The position numbers were made by a program, and so were the translations under genes. 64,000 nt of DNA from JADKAV01 sp037046735 (lineage in GTDB: Bacteria > Actinomycetota > Actinomycetes > S36-B12 > UBA10799), in NCBI GenBank assembly GCA_037046735.1, contig JBAOHC010000021.1:1-64000 (forward strand). Reading direction: 5' to 3'. The notes beneath the pieces are model-generated. The model searched no databases. It was given only the letters and a program-made list of their open reading frames with translations, and was not told the origin of the DNA. Below are positions 18,820-29,882 of the stretch, in pieces; the stretch's first letter is position 1; each line of letters begins with the position of its first letter.

Positions 18820-19134
18820 TCAGATCATCACGCCGATGGTGACCAGTGCGGCCAGCACCACCACCCCGACGGTCAAAATGAGTGGGCCTCGCTGGGTCGG
18901 AAGCGGCTCTCCGCGCCGCATAGCGGTCTGAACTCGCTGCCAGTGAAAGAAGGACAGCACCGCGAGCCCGCCGCCGAGCAGACTCGCGCCGACCGCAGTG
19001 GCACCGAGAACCTCGGAATCCTCGGTGAACACACGTAGCGCGATACCTCCGGCGATCAACGCGAGGCCCGTGCGAACCCAGGCCAGATAGGTACGCTCGT
19101 TGGCCAGGATGTAGCGGTAGTCCGGCTCCTCCAT
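18820..19134 (-). CDS. DUF202/YidH family membrane protein
   Basis: A 104-residue three-helix membrane protein. EPDYRYILANERTYLAWVRTGLALIAGG is the family signature (ERTYLAWVRTGLALI). The ATG at 19134 shares its A with the stop of the upstream GH13 gene (TGATG), so this start is preferred over an in-frame one at 19209 inside the GH13 gene. It is paired with a second DUF202 gene just downstream. No enzyme motif is seen. Confidence 0.88.
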   Translation of the reverse strand: MEEPDYRYILANERTYLAWVRTGLALIAGGIALRVFTEDSEVLGATAVGASLLGGGLAVLSFFHWQRVQTAMRRGEPLPTQRGPLILTVGVVVLAALVTIGVMI

Positions 19135-20789
19135 CACGCGACCCGCTGCCGGAAGACCCGGATCTCCCACGGCCGCAGATCGGGACCCACGGGTTCGCGG
19201 TAGTTGCACAGCACGATCTCGCCGTCCATCTCCAACGGCACAAGGACCGGTTCCCCGCCGAAGTTGGCGACAACCAGCAAACGATCGTCACCCAAGGTGC
19301 GTGTGAAGGCATACACCTGCGGATCAGCCGGCAGCAGCAGTTCGAACCGGCCGTCGCGCACCACCGGGTCGCGATGTCGCAGGTCGATCAGACGCTGGTA
19401 CCAGGAGAACACCGATTCGGGGTCGCCCACCTGCGCCGCAGCGTTGATGCGGTCGTGATTCGGGTTCACGGCCAGCCAAGGGGTACCGGTGGTGAACCCG
19501 GCCTGGTCAGAGCCGTCCCATTGCATGGGTGTCCGGGCGTTGTCGCGCCCGACTGCCTCGAGGGCCATCAGTACCATTCGAGGATCCAGACCCTGCTGGT
19601 CGACGGCCTGGTGGTAGTAGTTCAGCGACTCCACATCCACGAACTGACCGACGTCGGTGAACGGGTAATTGGTCATCCCCAACTCCTCGCCCTGGTACAC
19701 GTAGGGCGTGCCGCGATGCAGGTGCAGCACGGCACCGAGCAGGGTGGCGGACTCGTACCAATAGGCAGGCTCGCCAAAACGCGATACGACCCGGGGCTGG
19801 TCGTGGTTGTTCCAGTAGAGGCTGTTCCACCCGACATCGGCCAGCCCGTACTGCCACTTCGCCAGGTTCGCCTTGAGGTCCACCAGTTTGAGGCCTTGCA
19901 GATCCCACTTGCTGCGGCCGTGGTCGACCTGCATGTGCTCGAACTGGAAGACCATGTCGAGCTCGTGACGCCGCTGGTCGGTCAGCAGCCGGGCCTGCTC
20001 CACCGAAGTCCCGGGGCACTCCCCGACGGTGAGGAAGTCGGTGTCGCGCCCGGCGAAGACGTTGTCGTACATCTCCTGCAGGAACTCGTGCAGGCGCGGG
20101 CCGTTCACGTAATACGGCCCGCCGTCGCCGTACAGCTCCCCGATTGGCACCACGGCCTCGGGCAGGGCGGTGTGCTTGGAGATCAGGTTGATCACGTCCA
20201 TGCGGAAACCATCGACACCACGGTCGAGCCACCAGTTCATCAGGTCGTACACGGCATGGCGGACCTGCGGGTTCTCCCAGTTGAGGTCGGGCTGCTTACG
20301 CGTGAACAGGTGTAGGTAGTACTGGCCTGTCGTCTCATCGAGTTGCCATGCGCTGCCCGAGAAGATCGAGCCCCAGTTGGTGGGCGGCTGGCCGTCCTTG
20401 CCGTCGCGCCACCAGTACCAACCGCGTTTGGGGTTGTCGAGGCTGCGCCGCGATTCGACGAACCACGGGTGCTCGTCGCTGGTGTGGTTGACCACCAGGT
20501 CCATCACCAGTTTCATGCCGCGGGCGTGGACCTGCGCGAGCAACTCGTCGAAGTCGGCGAGTGTGCCGAACATCGGGTCGATGTCCTGGTAGTCGCTGAT
20601 GTCATACCCGTTGTCGTCCTGCGGTGAGCGGTACACCGGACTGAGCCAGATCACATCTACGCCAAGGTCCTTCAGATAGTCCAGGCGGGAAGTGATCCCC
20701 GGCAGGTCCCCGATGCCGTCACCGTTGGAATCCGCGAAAGAGCGCGGATAGATCTGGTACACAACAGCGCTGGTCCACCATGGCGTCAC
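19134..20789 (-). CDS. GH13 alpha-glucosidase / oligo-1,6-glucosidase
   Basis: A 551-residue cytoplasmic-type GH13 enzyme without a signal peptide, which should hydrolyse alpha-glucosidic bonds of short maltose- or isomaltose-type oligosaccharides. VVYQIYPRSFADSNGDGIGDL opens the barrel, DLVVNHTSDEHPWF is region I, GFRMDVIN gives nucleophile Asp198, TVGECPG gives acid/base Glu257, and NNHDQPR gives Asp330. The gene heads an operon with two DUF202 membrane proteins. A second GH13 paralogue lies at 57136-58752. Trehalose or sucrose specificity cannot be excluded. Confidence 0.93.
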   Translation of the reverse strand: MTPWWTSAVVYQIYPRSFADSNGDGIGDLPGITSRLDYLKDLGVDVIWLSPVYRSPQDDNGYDISDYQDIDPMFGTLADFDELLAQVHARGMKLVMDLVVNHTSDEHPWFVESRRSLDNPKRGWYWWRDGKDGQPPTNWGSIFSGSAWQLDETTGQYYLHLFTRKQPDLNWENPQVRHAVYDLMNWWLDRGVDGFRMDVINLISKHTALPEAVVPIGELYGDGGPYYVNGPRLHEFLQEMYDNVFAGRDTDFLTVGECPGTSVEQARLLTDQRRHELDMVFQFEHMQVDHGRSKWDLQGLKLVDLKANLAKWQYGLADVGWNSLYWNNHDQPRVVSRFGEPAYWYESATLLGAVLHLHRGTPYVYQGEELGMTNYPFTDVGQFVDVESLNYYHQAVDQQGLDPRMVLMALEAVGRDNARTPMQWDGSDQAGFTTGTPWLAVNPNHDRINAAAQVGDPESVFSWYQRLIDLRHRDPVVRDGRFELLLPADPQVYAFTRTLGDDRLLVVANFGGEPVLVPLEMDGEIVLCNYREPVGPDLRPWEIRVFRQRVA

Positions 20790-20818
20790 CCACTCACGGT
20801 ACTCGTAGGCTGATCACC

Positions 20819-21277
20819 ATGTCCGTGCGTTTCAGCGCCCCGGTAGCACAGCAGCAGGGAACATCACCCTACGTGGATGTCCCGGACGAGGTTCTGGCAC
20901 AGATCAGTGAGAAGCGCCGCGTGCCGGTCGCTGTGACCGTCAACGGTTATACCTTCCGCACGACCATCGCGCCGATGAAGGGGTGCCTGCTCCTCGGGTT
21001 CAACAAGGTCAACGCAGCCGCTGCCCAAGTGGCGGCCGGTGATGTGATCGACATCGAGATGGACCTCGACACGGCACCCCGCGAGGTCGACGTGCCGGTC
21101 GAACTCCGGCAGGCGCTGGCGGCAGTACCGCAGGCGCAAGCAGCCTATGAGGCCCTGTCCTACACCCATCGCCGTGAGTGGGCTCAATACGTGGCCACGG
21201 CCAAGCAGGCACAGACCCGAGTCCGCCGCGCGGCGAAGGCTGTGGCGCAACTGGATCCGCTCAGCCGACCCCGTTGA
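20819..21277 (+). CDS. DUF1905/YdeI-like protein
   Basis: A 152-residue protein. The N-terminal part, VRFSAPVAQQQGTSPYVDVPDEV then VPVAVTVNGYTFRTTIAPMKGCLLLGFNK, is a DUF1905 domain. The C-terminal part, LAAVPQAQAAYEALSYTHRREWAQYVATAK followed by a basic tail, is the YdeI/OmpD-associated helical region. The ATG at 20819 is chosen because the domain begins there. It is divergent from the GH13 gene and convergent with the PI-PLC-like gene, with which its 3' end overlaps by 17 bases. Function is unknown. Confidence 0.88.
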   Translation: MSVRFSAPVAQQQGTSPYVDVPDEVLAQISEKRRVPVAVTVNGYTFRTTIAPMKGCLLLGFNKVNAAAAQVAAGDVIDIEMDLDTAPREVDVPVELRQALAAVPQAQAAYEALSYTHRREWAQYVATAKQAQTRVRRAAKAVAQLDPLSRPR

Positions 21278-23363
21278 GCTCATCGACCACAGCCAGCAGG
21301 TCGCCCTGGTCGTACCAGTTCACCGCCACGAAGTTCGGCATCATGTCCCGCTCGGCCTGGCAACTGCGGACCCTGTCCCCGAGCACCTCCTCGGTGTTCG
21401 CCTGCTGCGCGTTCGAGACCAAGCGGGTGAAACTGCTGAGCCAGTGATTGACCAGCAAGATCTGCGCATCCTTGCGACCGCGGTTTCGCGCGCAGTCGAA
21501 GTCGTCCACCGACGCGTAGGTGTAGCCCGTGTCCTGCACGAGGTCGAACCCCTGCTGCAGGTACGGATACTGCTGGCCACCGCCCTCGTTCTCCATCAGC
21601 ACGACAAGCCGCCGACCACTGTCGATCATCTGGCGCAACGTGGGCCAGGGGGTGCCCGGGGTGTGCACGTACGTCTTGTCGACCAGACCCGCCTGTTCGA
21701 ACACCGCGGCGGTGTCGGCGGGGGTCGTGGCGTCCTGGATGAACACTGTCACCACATCGCGCGGATGGGCGTCCATCCACGCCGCCAGGCCGTCGAGTTG
21801 CTGCTGCAGGGGTGTCGCCCCCAACTCGCACAAGGTGTGGCACATGTACACCTGCACAGGACCAAGGGTGTCCTCCCCACGCAGCCGGTCGACGGTGCGC
21901 TGCATGGCCGGCGAGATCTCCTGCGCACGCCCGGATGTCAATTCGGACTGCGCACGCGCCAGGGAACGCTGGGCGGTGACGACGCCCCCGGACGCCGTGG
22001 CCTGCCCGTACCAGGTGTCGATCAGGAAGACCCGGATGCCGTCCTCGAGGCTGCGGACCATCGTGGTCGGCTGCTCGGCGAGGAACCAGCCAGGCTGGTC
22101 GGCCGCGGACATGGCATTGTGCGTGGCCGGGAACGCCACATCGCTGAACGCACGATCACACAGTTCCGGGTGGCCGTTGCACGCCTGCGGATCCACCACC
22201 GCTGCCACTGACTCCTGCTGAGGTAGGGCCGCAGGCACCAGGAAGGCGGCAAGCAGGCCGACGGCCACCACCGCTGCTCCCACGGGGAGGGTCCACGCCC
22301 ACCGCCAGCCCCTGCCGCTATCGACCACTTGGCGTTCGCGCGCCCGCTCGGCCACCAGGTCCAGTTCACTGACGCCCACCAGGAAGATGGCGGCGCCGGC
22401 AACCACCGAGACCACTGCCAGCGCCACGGACGGGACGAAGATGAATGCCACACCCACAGCGACCAGCAGCAGCGCCCGGACCAGCGCCCAACTGGCCTGA
22501 TCAGGACGGCGCATCAACAGCCGCACAACGGCATCGACGCGTTCATGGACGTGAACCTGGGGCAAGAGGGCGCTGGCCGCTACGACCATCAGGGCACCTA
22601 CCAGGGCCGTGACCAACACCCGCACTGCCAACGCCTGGCCGAAGACGTCCGCCGCGGATTCCACCACGGCGGTCTGCAGGGGTGGCAGTGCGACAAGTCG
22701 GCTCGCGATCCAGCCCAGCACGGCCAGCACGGCCAGCACGCCCGCCACGCTGACCAGCGCCCACCCCACTCGCAGCAGTGCCATCCGCCGGTCGCTGGCC
22801 AGCCACACCCCCAGCGCCCACAGGCCGATCGCCAACAGCGGCAACACCAAAGCCAGAGCCGTGATGGTCTGGAAGAGCGGGATGATGATCGCGGCCGGAC
22901 CATCCTGTCCGCCGATCTGAGCCAGCGTCACGTCCAGATCGGACGGGATGCGTTGCGCCAGATCCGGTGCCACCGCATCCAACAAGGACACGGCCGCCGA
23001 CCCGATGTCGGCCACGGTCAGTACCGCAGAACTCGATCCCTGTTCGGTCAGGGCGCTGTGAAAGGACACCACCGCAGCGGTGAAGACGCCGTTGAACGCG
23101 GTGCTCGACAGCACGGTCGCCGCCGCCGACTCGATGGCTGGCTGTACTGCGACGAGGTCCGGCTGCGTGTCCACGACCAAGGCGGCCACCTCGGTGCCGA
23201 CGGCCGCCGCCAGCGCCGGATCCTGGCGCATCTCATTGATGTGGGCGGCGAACCGGGGACCGTTGACGACGTTCGCATTGAGGAAACCCGCGACGCTGGC
23301 CAGAACAAAGAGCACCGTCCCGGTCACCAGCGCCACGCTCGACCATCGGCGGCTGCCTCGCAT
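21261..23363 (-). CDS. Multi-pass membrane protein fused to a PI-PLC-X-like domain
   Basis: A 700-residue protein in two halves. Residues 1-380 hold an N-terminal helix, a roughly 130-residue non-membrane stretch, and then about six to seven hydrophobic segments. Residues 390-700 form a domain like the phosphatidylinositol-specific phospholipase C X box: DVAFPATHNAMS (His415), VFLIDTWYG (Asp449), YMCHTLCELG (His509), VTVFIQDATT, VLMENEGGG and NFVAVNWYDQGD. The two histidines are where PI-PLC catalytic residues occur. The catalytic domain follows the last helix and carries cysteines, so it is probably outside the cell. The lipid or polymer substrate is not known. Confidence 0.85.
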   Translation of the reverse strand: MRGSRRWSSVALVTGTVLFVLASVAGFLNANVVNGPRFAAHINEMRQDPALAAAVGTEVAALVVDTQPDLVAVQPAIESAAATVLSSTAFNGVFTAAVVSFHSALTEQGSSSAVLTVADIGSAAVSLLDAVAPDLAQRIPSDLDVTLAQIGGQDGPAAIIIPLFQTITALALVLPLLAIGLWALGVWLASDRRMALLRVGWALVSVAGVLAVLAVLGWIASRLVALPPLQTAVVESAADVFGQALAVRVLVTALVGALMVVAASALLPQVHVHERVDAVVRLLMRRPDQASWALVRALLLVAVGVAFIFVPSVALAVVSVVAGAAIFLVGVSELDLVAERARERQVVDSGRGWRWAWTLPVGAAVVAVGLLAAFLVPAALPQQESVAAVVDPQACNGHPELCDRAFSDVAFPATHNAMSAADQPGWFLAEQPTTMVRSLEDGIRVFLIDTWYGQATASGGVVTAQRSLARAQSELTSGRAQEISPAMQRTVDRLRGEDTLGPVQVYMCHTLCELGATPLQQQLDGLAAWMDAHPRDVVTVFIQDATTPADTAAVFEQAGLVDKTYVHTPGTPWPTLRQMIDSGRRLVVLMENEGGGQQYPYLQQGFDLVQDTGYTYASVDDFDCARNRGRKDAQILLVNHWLSSFTRLVSNAQQANTEEVLGDRVRSCQAERDMMPNFVAVNWYDQGDLLAVVDELNGVG

Positions 23364-23416
23364 GAGTCACACCGTAGCGAGCCGGACGCGATTCGACTCC
23401 CTGGCAGGTCGCGAGC

Positions 23417-25633
23417 ATGATTAGCCACGTGGGGCGTTCGAAACCGGACAGGGATTCGGCATCCGGCTGGCGGTACGCCGTGCCGGTTGTCCTGGTCGCC
23501 CTGCTCGGAACCCTGGTCAGCATCGGCCTGATGCAGCGCCAGCAGCGAGCGATCCACAGCCAAACGCAGGACTCGGTGCAAGCGGTGGTCACCTCCACTG
23601 CGCACACAGCTGCCCAGTCCTTGGGGTCACTGCGTGGCTCAATGGCCGCCTTTCCCGCGTTCTACGCCGTGACCGAACCCATCTCAGAAGCCGAGTTCGC
23701 CCAGTTCAGCGCCGTCACCTTCAACCAGCGCGAAGACCTGACCGGAGTCCTTTTCGCCGCTCCGAAGTCCACCTCTCTGGTGGTCGGATACCTGGCCAGC
23801 GGGGCCCCCGCGAACCTGCGCGGTTTCGACCTGGCCTCCGATCCGGTCAGCGCCAAGGCCACCCAACTCGCCCGATCGAGCCGCGACACGGTCCTCGTCG
23901 CGCGGCGCAGCAGCCCCCTGGGCGGCTCATCGCAAGTGTTCGCCTACACCCCCCTGTTCCAGGCGGGCACGTTCACCGGTGTCGTCGTCGCCGGCGTCGA
24001 TATCTGGGGCTGGCTCGACGCCACTCAGGGGGCAGACGACACCTACGCCCTGTCCCTGATCGACGAGAGCGTCACCCCCTACGAGGTCTTGTGGGCCAGC
24101 GGCAACCTGCCCGTCAGCGACCAGACGATCAGAGCCGATCTGCCCATGTCCGACCTGCAGACCCTGACGGTCACCGGCGGTCCCGGGCCGGCGATGACGG
24201 CCGCAGCCCAGCCCTGGCGCCCCTGGGCCTGGCTGATGGCAGGCCTGCTGGTCACCGCGGGTCTGTGCGCATTCATCTGGGTCCATTCCCGGCGGGTCAA
24301 GGGCACCGCCGACGACCTGCAGCAAGCCACGAACCGGCTGCGGTTCCTGGCCGAACGCGACGCGCTCACCGGGTTGACCCACCGTGACGGTCTGCGCAGT
24401 TGGCTGGAGGAGTGGGACAGCCGGGCTGCGGGTCGGCCGTTGGCGGTACTGTCCATCGACCTCGACGGTTTCAAGGAGGTCAACACCCGCTGGGGACACC
24501 TCAGCGGTGATCTCGTGCTGCGCCAGATCGCTCATCGGTTGTCCTCGCTGGTCGACGACCGCGACTGCGTGGTGGCCCGCATCTCCGGCGATCAGTTCGT
24601 CGTCATGCGAGCCCTCGATCTGGGATCCCTGGACGACATCACCGGGTCGGTCCAGGCTCTGATCGAAGAACCCATCCCGATCGGTGACCGGGACATCGCC
24701 TTGAGCTCTTCCATCGGCGTCGCCCTGCGCCCGCAGGACGGCCACAACCTCGACACCCTGATCACGAATGCGGACGTCGCCGTTCGGGCTGCCAAGGAGA
24801 TGCCGGGGAACTCCGTGGTGCGCTTCGACCAGGGCATGGCCGCGCACGCGGCCCGCGAGCAACAGCTCGGGCGGGCCTTCCGGGCCGCGATGCGGGATCC
24901 GGCCGCCCACTTCACGGTGGACTTCCAACCGCAGGTGGACATGGTGTCGGGTCGGCTGGTCGCGGCCGAGGCCTTGATCCGCTGGAATCGCGATGGCGAA
25001 CTCGTCTCCCCTGCCGAATTCCTGCCGGTGGCCACGGCCTACAAACTGATGCCGGACCTCGGCCGCTGGATCCTGCGCGAGTCCTGTCTGGTGGTGCGGC
25101 GTTGGCGCCAGGAGGTGCCAGCCGTGGTCGCGGTCAACGTGGACGCGCAGCAACTCGAGACGGGCTTCGCCGATGTCATCACCGGGATCCTGCAGGACAC
25201 CGGCACCTCACCGGAGTGGTTGATGATCGAGGTCACGGAGGCCGCTGCCATGGGCGTACGCGCTCAGCGCGAACTGGACCGGATCCGAGCGCTGGGGATG
25301 AGTATCAGCATCGATGACTTCGGGACGGGGTTCTCCTCCCTGTCCCGACTGGCGGACCTCCCGGCTCAGCAGCTCAAGATCGATCGCGCCTTCGTCGTCG
25401 GCCTGGGGCAGTCGAACGAGACCTTGGAGATCGTGCGCACGATCGTGGCCCTGGCCCGCGCCCTCGACCTGCAGACCCTGGCTGAGGGGGTGGAGACCAT
25501 CGCACAGGCCCGCGTCCTGCTCAACGAGGGCGTGCGCATCGGCCAGGGTTTCCTGTTCAGCGCGCCCACGAGCGCCGATGCCTGCCTGGCCATGTGGCAC
25601 GCGGGCGTCTCCGTTCCGCAGTTGCAGAACTGA
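23417..25633 (+). CDS. CHASE-like sensor GGDEF/EAL cyclic-di-GMP protein, degenerate GGDEF
   Basis: A 738-residue membrane signalling protein. A helix at about 20-40 and another at about 271-290 bracket an extracellular CHASE-like sensor region. A GGDEF domain follows (about 310-475), but its active-site motif is SGDQF (390-394) instead of GGDEF, so diguanylate cyclase activity is doubtful. The EAL domain (about 490-730) keeps EALIRW (518-523), DDFGTG (633-638), LKIDRAF and LAEGVET (Glu690), the residues needed to hydrolyse cyclic-di-GMP. I infer a phosphodiesterase controlled by an outside signal, with the degenerate GGDEF perhaps as a GTP-binding regulator. It is divergent from the PI-PLC-like gene. 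Confidence 0.93.
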   Translation: MISHVGRSKPDRDSASGWRYAVPVVLVALLGTLVSIGLMQRQQRAIHSQTQDSVQAVVTSTAHTAAQSLGSLRGSMAAFPAFYAVTEPISEAEFAQFSAVTFNQREDLTGVLFAAPKSTSLVVGYLASGAPANLRGFDLASDPVSAKATQLARSSRDTVLVARRSSPLGGSSQVFAYTPLFQAGTFTGVVVAGVDIWGWLDATQGADDTYALSLIDESVTPYEVLWASGNLPVSDQTIRADLPMSDLQTLTVTGGPGPAMTAAAQPWRPWAWLMAGLLVTAGLCAFIWVHSRRVKGTADDLQQATNRLRFLAERDALTGLTHRDGLRSWLEEWDSRAAGRPLAVLSIDLDGFKEVNTRWGHLSGDLVLRQIAHRLSSLVDDRDCVVARISGDQFVVMRALDLGSLDDITGSVQALIEEPIPIGDRDIALSSSIGVALRPQDGHNLDTLITNADVAVRAAKEMPGNSVVRFDQGMAAHAAREQQLGRAFRAAMRDPAAHFTVDFQPQVDMVSGRLVAAEALIRWNRDGELVSPAEFLPVATAYKLMPDLGRWILRESCLVVRRWRQEVPAVVAVNVDAQQLETGFADVITGILQDTGTSPEWLMIEVTEAAAMGVRAQRELDRIRALGMSISIDDFGTGFSSLSRLADLPAQQLKIDRAFVVGLGQSNETLEIVRTIVALARALDLQTLAEGVETIAQARVLLNEGVRIGQGFLFSAPTSADACLAMWHAGVSVPQLQN

Positions 25634-25637
25634 ACGA

Positions 25638-26048
25638 TCAGGTGGTGCTGCGGCAGTCCTGGATGAAGGATCGGGGATCGGACTCCAGGTAGGTGCTTGC
25701 CTCGGTGAACGTCACAGACGTCATCCCCTTGATCCGCTGCTGGGAGCCGGACCCGACCCATTTTCGGGTGAAGGAGCCGACCGGAACGCCGTTTTCGTAG
25801 ATCTTGGCGCGCAACTTGCCGTTACTGACGGTGCCCCTGATGCAGGTGTACTCGCTGCTGAAGGCGCCCACGGCCCCGACCACCTTCGAACCCTTCTTGG
25901 CCAACGTCGCGAAGTCGCCGTAGTACACCCCGTCGGTGTACTGCAGATCCTTGACCATGTACAGATTCCGGCTCGGTGCAGCGTGCGCGGGTGTCACCAC
26001 CGCGGCTGCCGTCAGACCGACCAGGATGCCTGCTGCCACACGCTTCAT
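25638..26048 (-). CDS. Small secreted protein of unknown function
   Basis: A 136-residue protein with a signal peptide (RVAAGILVGLTAAAVVTPAHA, cleavage after AHA). The mature part (NLYMVKDLQYTDGVYYGDFATL; SEYTCIRGTVSNGKLRAKIYENG; ESDPRSFIQDC) contains two cysteines that could form a disulfide, and it looks beta-rich. I recognise no family. The ATG at 26048 is taken as the start. It is divergent from typA and ends four bases after the GGDEF/EAL gene on the other strand. Confidence 0.75.
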   Translation of the reverse strand: MKRVAAGILVGLTAAAVVTPAHAAPSRNLYMVKDLQYTDGVYYGDFATLAKKGSKVVGAVGAFSSEYTCIRGTVSNGKLRAKIYENGVPVGSFTRKWVGSGSQQRIKGMTSVTFTEASTYLESDPRSFIQDCRSTT

Positions 26049-26120
26049 GACTACCCCTTCCATGCCGGTACCAGCGTAAGCCCGACAATGGAAGAACGCC
26101 CCCACTGATTTGAGGATTTT

Positions 26121-27965
<1,845 letters not shown>

Positions 27966-28040
27966 CCCGACCGCCGTAATTGGGACCCAACACGGCCCAT
28001 GCCTGACCAGGTTCACGCTGGCACAACCTAGCCTGGAGTC

Positions 28041-29432
28041 ATGAGCACCGATCTTCCTCCCGCTGGCTGGTATCCCAACCCCGACGCGACTGGCGGTCTG
28101 CGCTGGTGGAGCGGTGTGGGATGGACGGAGTACACCCGGGGTGCGCCAGCATCCGCGACACCGGAGGTACCAGCGGACGCTCCTGCCCCCGCGCCAGCCG
28201 CGCCCGAGACGTGGCAGACGCAGCAACTGGACACGGAGCCGACTGCGCAGGTAACCGAGCCAGCGGCCCCCGAGACGTGGCAGACACAGCAACTCGCCGG
28301 CCCCGAGCCGACCACACAACTGTCCGAGCCCGCCGCACAACCTGTGGCCGACCAGTGGGCGCAGCCGCAGGCTGCCGGCAACCCCTGGGCACAGCCACAG
28401 CCGGCCTGGAACCAGCCCGCCTACGCGCCCTACCAGCCGGTCGCGAAACAACCCCTCACCCCCAGCCGCATGCGCCCGTTGAGCGGGATGTTCAGCGACA
28501 TCGGCCGGATCGTGCGCCGCGGCTGGTTGCCCATCCTGGGTATCTCGGTGGCGATCTGGGCCGCGGTCAGCGCCATCTACGTGGCCGCCGTCATGGCCAC
28601 CGTCGACCTCACTGCCCTGCAGCGCGGGGTCGACCTGATCGGGGCCCAGGCGGAGAACAATCCGGAGACGGGGCTGGCAGCGACCGATCCGGAGATCTCG
28701 GCGGCCTTCCGTGACGCTTTCGCAGCGCTGTCCCCCAGCGGCTGGGCCCTACTGATCACCGCGCTCATCGTCTTGCTGCTCATCGCGTCCGCCATTCAGA
28801 CCGCGGCCGTCAACCGGGTCGGCATCGATGCGGCTGCCGGCCTGCCGGTCTCCTGGGGTGCGGGCTGGCGTGCCGGATTCACCGCCGGCTGGCGGCTGCT
28901 GGGCTACTACATCCTCTTGAGCCTGGCCATCGGCCTGCTGTGGACCGCGGCGACACTGTTGGTCGTGGGATTGTGGGCCCTGAGCCCGGCACTCGGGGTC
29001 ATCGTTGGCATCCTGGGCTTCCTGGCCCTGATCGCGGTGTCGGTGTGGCTGACCGGGCGCTTGATCCCCGTGATCGTCCAGGTGGTGCTCGGGCGCAAGG
29101 CCATCTCGTGGTCGTGGCGCCACACGAAGGGCAAGTTCTGGGCTGTGCTGGGCCGCTACATCCTGTGGTCCCTGGCGGCCGGCGTGATCGTCAATGTGAT
29201 CGTGACGGTTCTGAGTATCCCGGCCAGCCTGTTGTTCCTGGGTACGGCGGCGAGCACATCCTCCACGACACAACTGGGGGCAAGTCTGGTTCTGTCCGTG
29301 ATCACCCTGCCCATGACCATGGCGCTGTCGGCCGTGACCTTCCTCGGCGTGGTGCCGATCTGGCGCGACCTGACCGATGATCCGCAGTATCGGGCGATCG
29401 GCGACGACGGGTTGCCGATCGCCGTTCGGTGA
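28041..29432 (+). CDS. DUF2510 membrane protein with repeated linker
   Basis: A 463-residue protein starting with a DUF2510 domain (PPAGWYPNPDATGGLRWW, W-T-E-Y), a short module common in actinobacterial membrane proteins. A Pro/Gln/Thr-rich linker follows with the repeated element APETWQTQQL (twice) and EPTAQVTEP/EPTTQLSEP variants. From about residue 155 on there are about five to six hydrophobic helices of a DUF7544- or GYF-like integral membrane domain. Function is unknown. It is followed by a VOC protein gene on the same strand. Confidence 0.85.
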   Translation: MSTDLPPAGWYPNPDATGGLRWWSGVGWTEYTRGAPASATPEVPADAPAPAPAAPETWQTQQLDTEPTAQVTEPAAPETWQTQQLAGPEPTTQLSEPAAQPVADQWAQPQAAGNPWAQPQPAWNQPAYAPYQPVAKQPLTPSRMRPLSGMFSDIGRIVRRGWLPILGISVAIWAAVSAIYVAAVMATVDLTALQRGVDLIGAQAENNPETGLAATDPEISAAFRDAFAALSPSGWALLITALIVLLLIASAIQTAAVNRVGIDAAAGLPVSWGAGWRAGFTAGWRLLGYYILLSLAIGLLWTAATLLVVGLWALSPALGVIVGILGFLALIAVSVWLTGRLIPVIVQVVLGRKAISWSWRHTKGKFWAVLGRYILWSLAAGVIVNVIVTVLSIPASLLFLGTAASTSSTTQLGASLVLSVITLPMTMALSAVTFLGVVPIWRDLTDDPQYRAIGDDGLPIAVR

Positions 29433-29469
29433 CTTCCCAGAGGTGCCGGCAGCGCGTTACCGTGTCGGC

Positions 29470-29853
29470 ATGCCACGACCCGTGCACTTCGAGATTCAGG
29501 CAGCCGACCCCCAGGTGCTGCAGGACTTCTACGCCGCGGCCTTCGGGTGGACTTTCCAGAAGTGGGGTGAGCTGGACTACTGGGTGATCACCACCGGCGA
29601 TGAGCCCATGGGCATCAACGGCGGGCTGTTGCCGCGCAACGGTGCCCCCGCGACCGCCGACTCCCCGATCACCGGGGGAACGCTGGTCATCGGCGTCGAC
29701 AACTGCCAGACGTACTACGACCGGAGTATGGCCGCCGGCGCGACTGAACAACTGCCTGTGACCCACATGCCAGGCATCGGGATCATGGCCTACTTCAAGG
29801 ACCCGGAGGGGAACATGTACGGGATCATCCAGCCGGAGATGCCGCCGGTCTGA
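29470..29853 (+). CDS. VOC (glyoxalase/bleomycin-resistance fold) family protein
   Basis: A 127-residue single VOC unit: PVHFEIQAADPQVLQDFYAAAFGW opens the beta-alpha-beta motif, and VTHMPGIGIMAYFKDPEGNMYGIIQPE closes it with the DPEGN turn of this superfamily. The Glu in FEIQA and the Glu near the end could be metal ligands. The ATG at 29470 is preferred to the in-frame upstream start inside the DUF2510 gene. The enzyme activity cannot be told. Confidence 0.9.
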   Translation: MPRPVHFEIQAADPQVLQDFYAAAFGWTFQKWGELDYWVITTGDEPMGINGGLLPRNGAPATADSPITGGTLVIGVDNCQTYYDRSMAAGATEQLPVTHMPGIGIMAYFKDPEGNMYGIIQPEMPPV

Positions 29854-29882
29854 GGCCGTCGCGTGCGACGACGATCAGCGAA

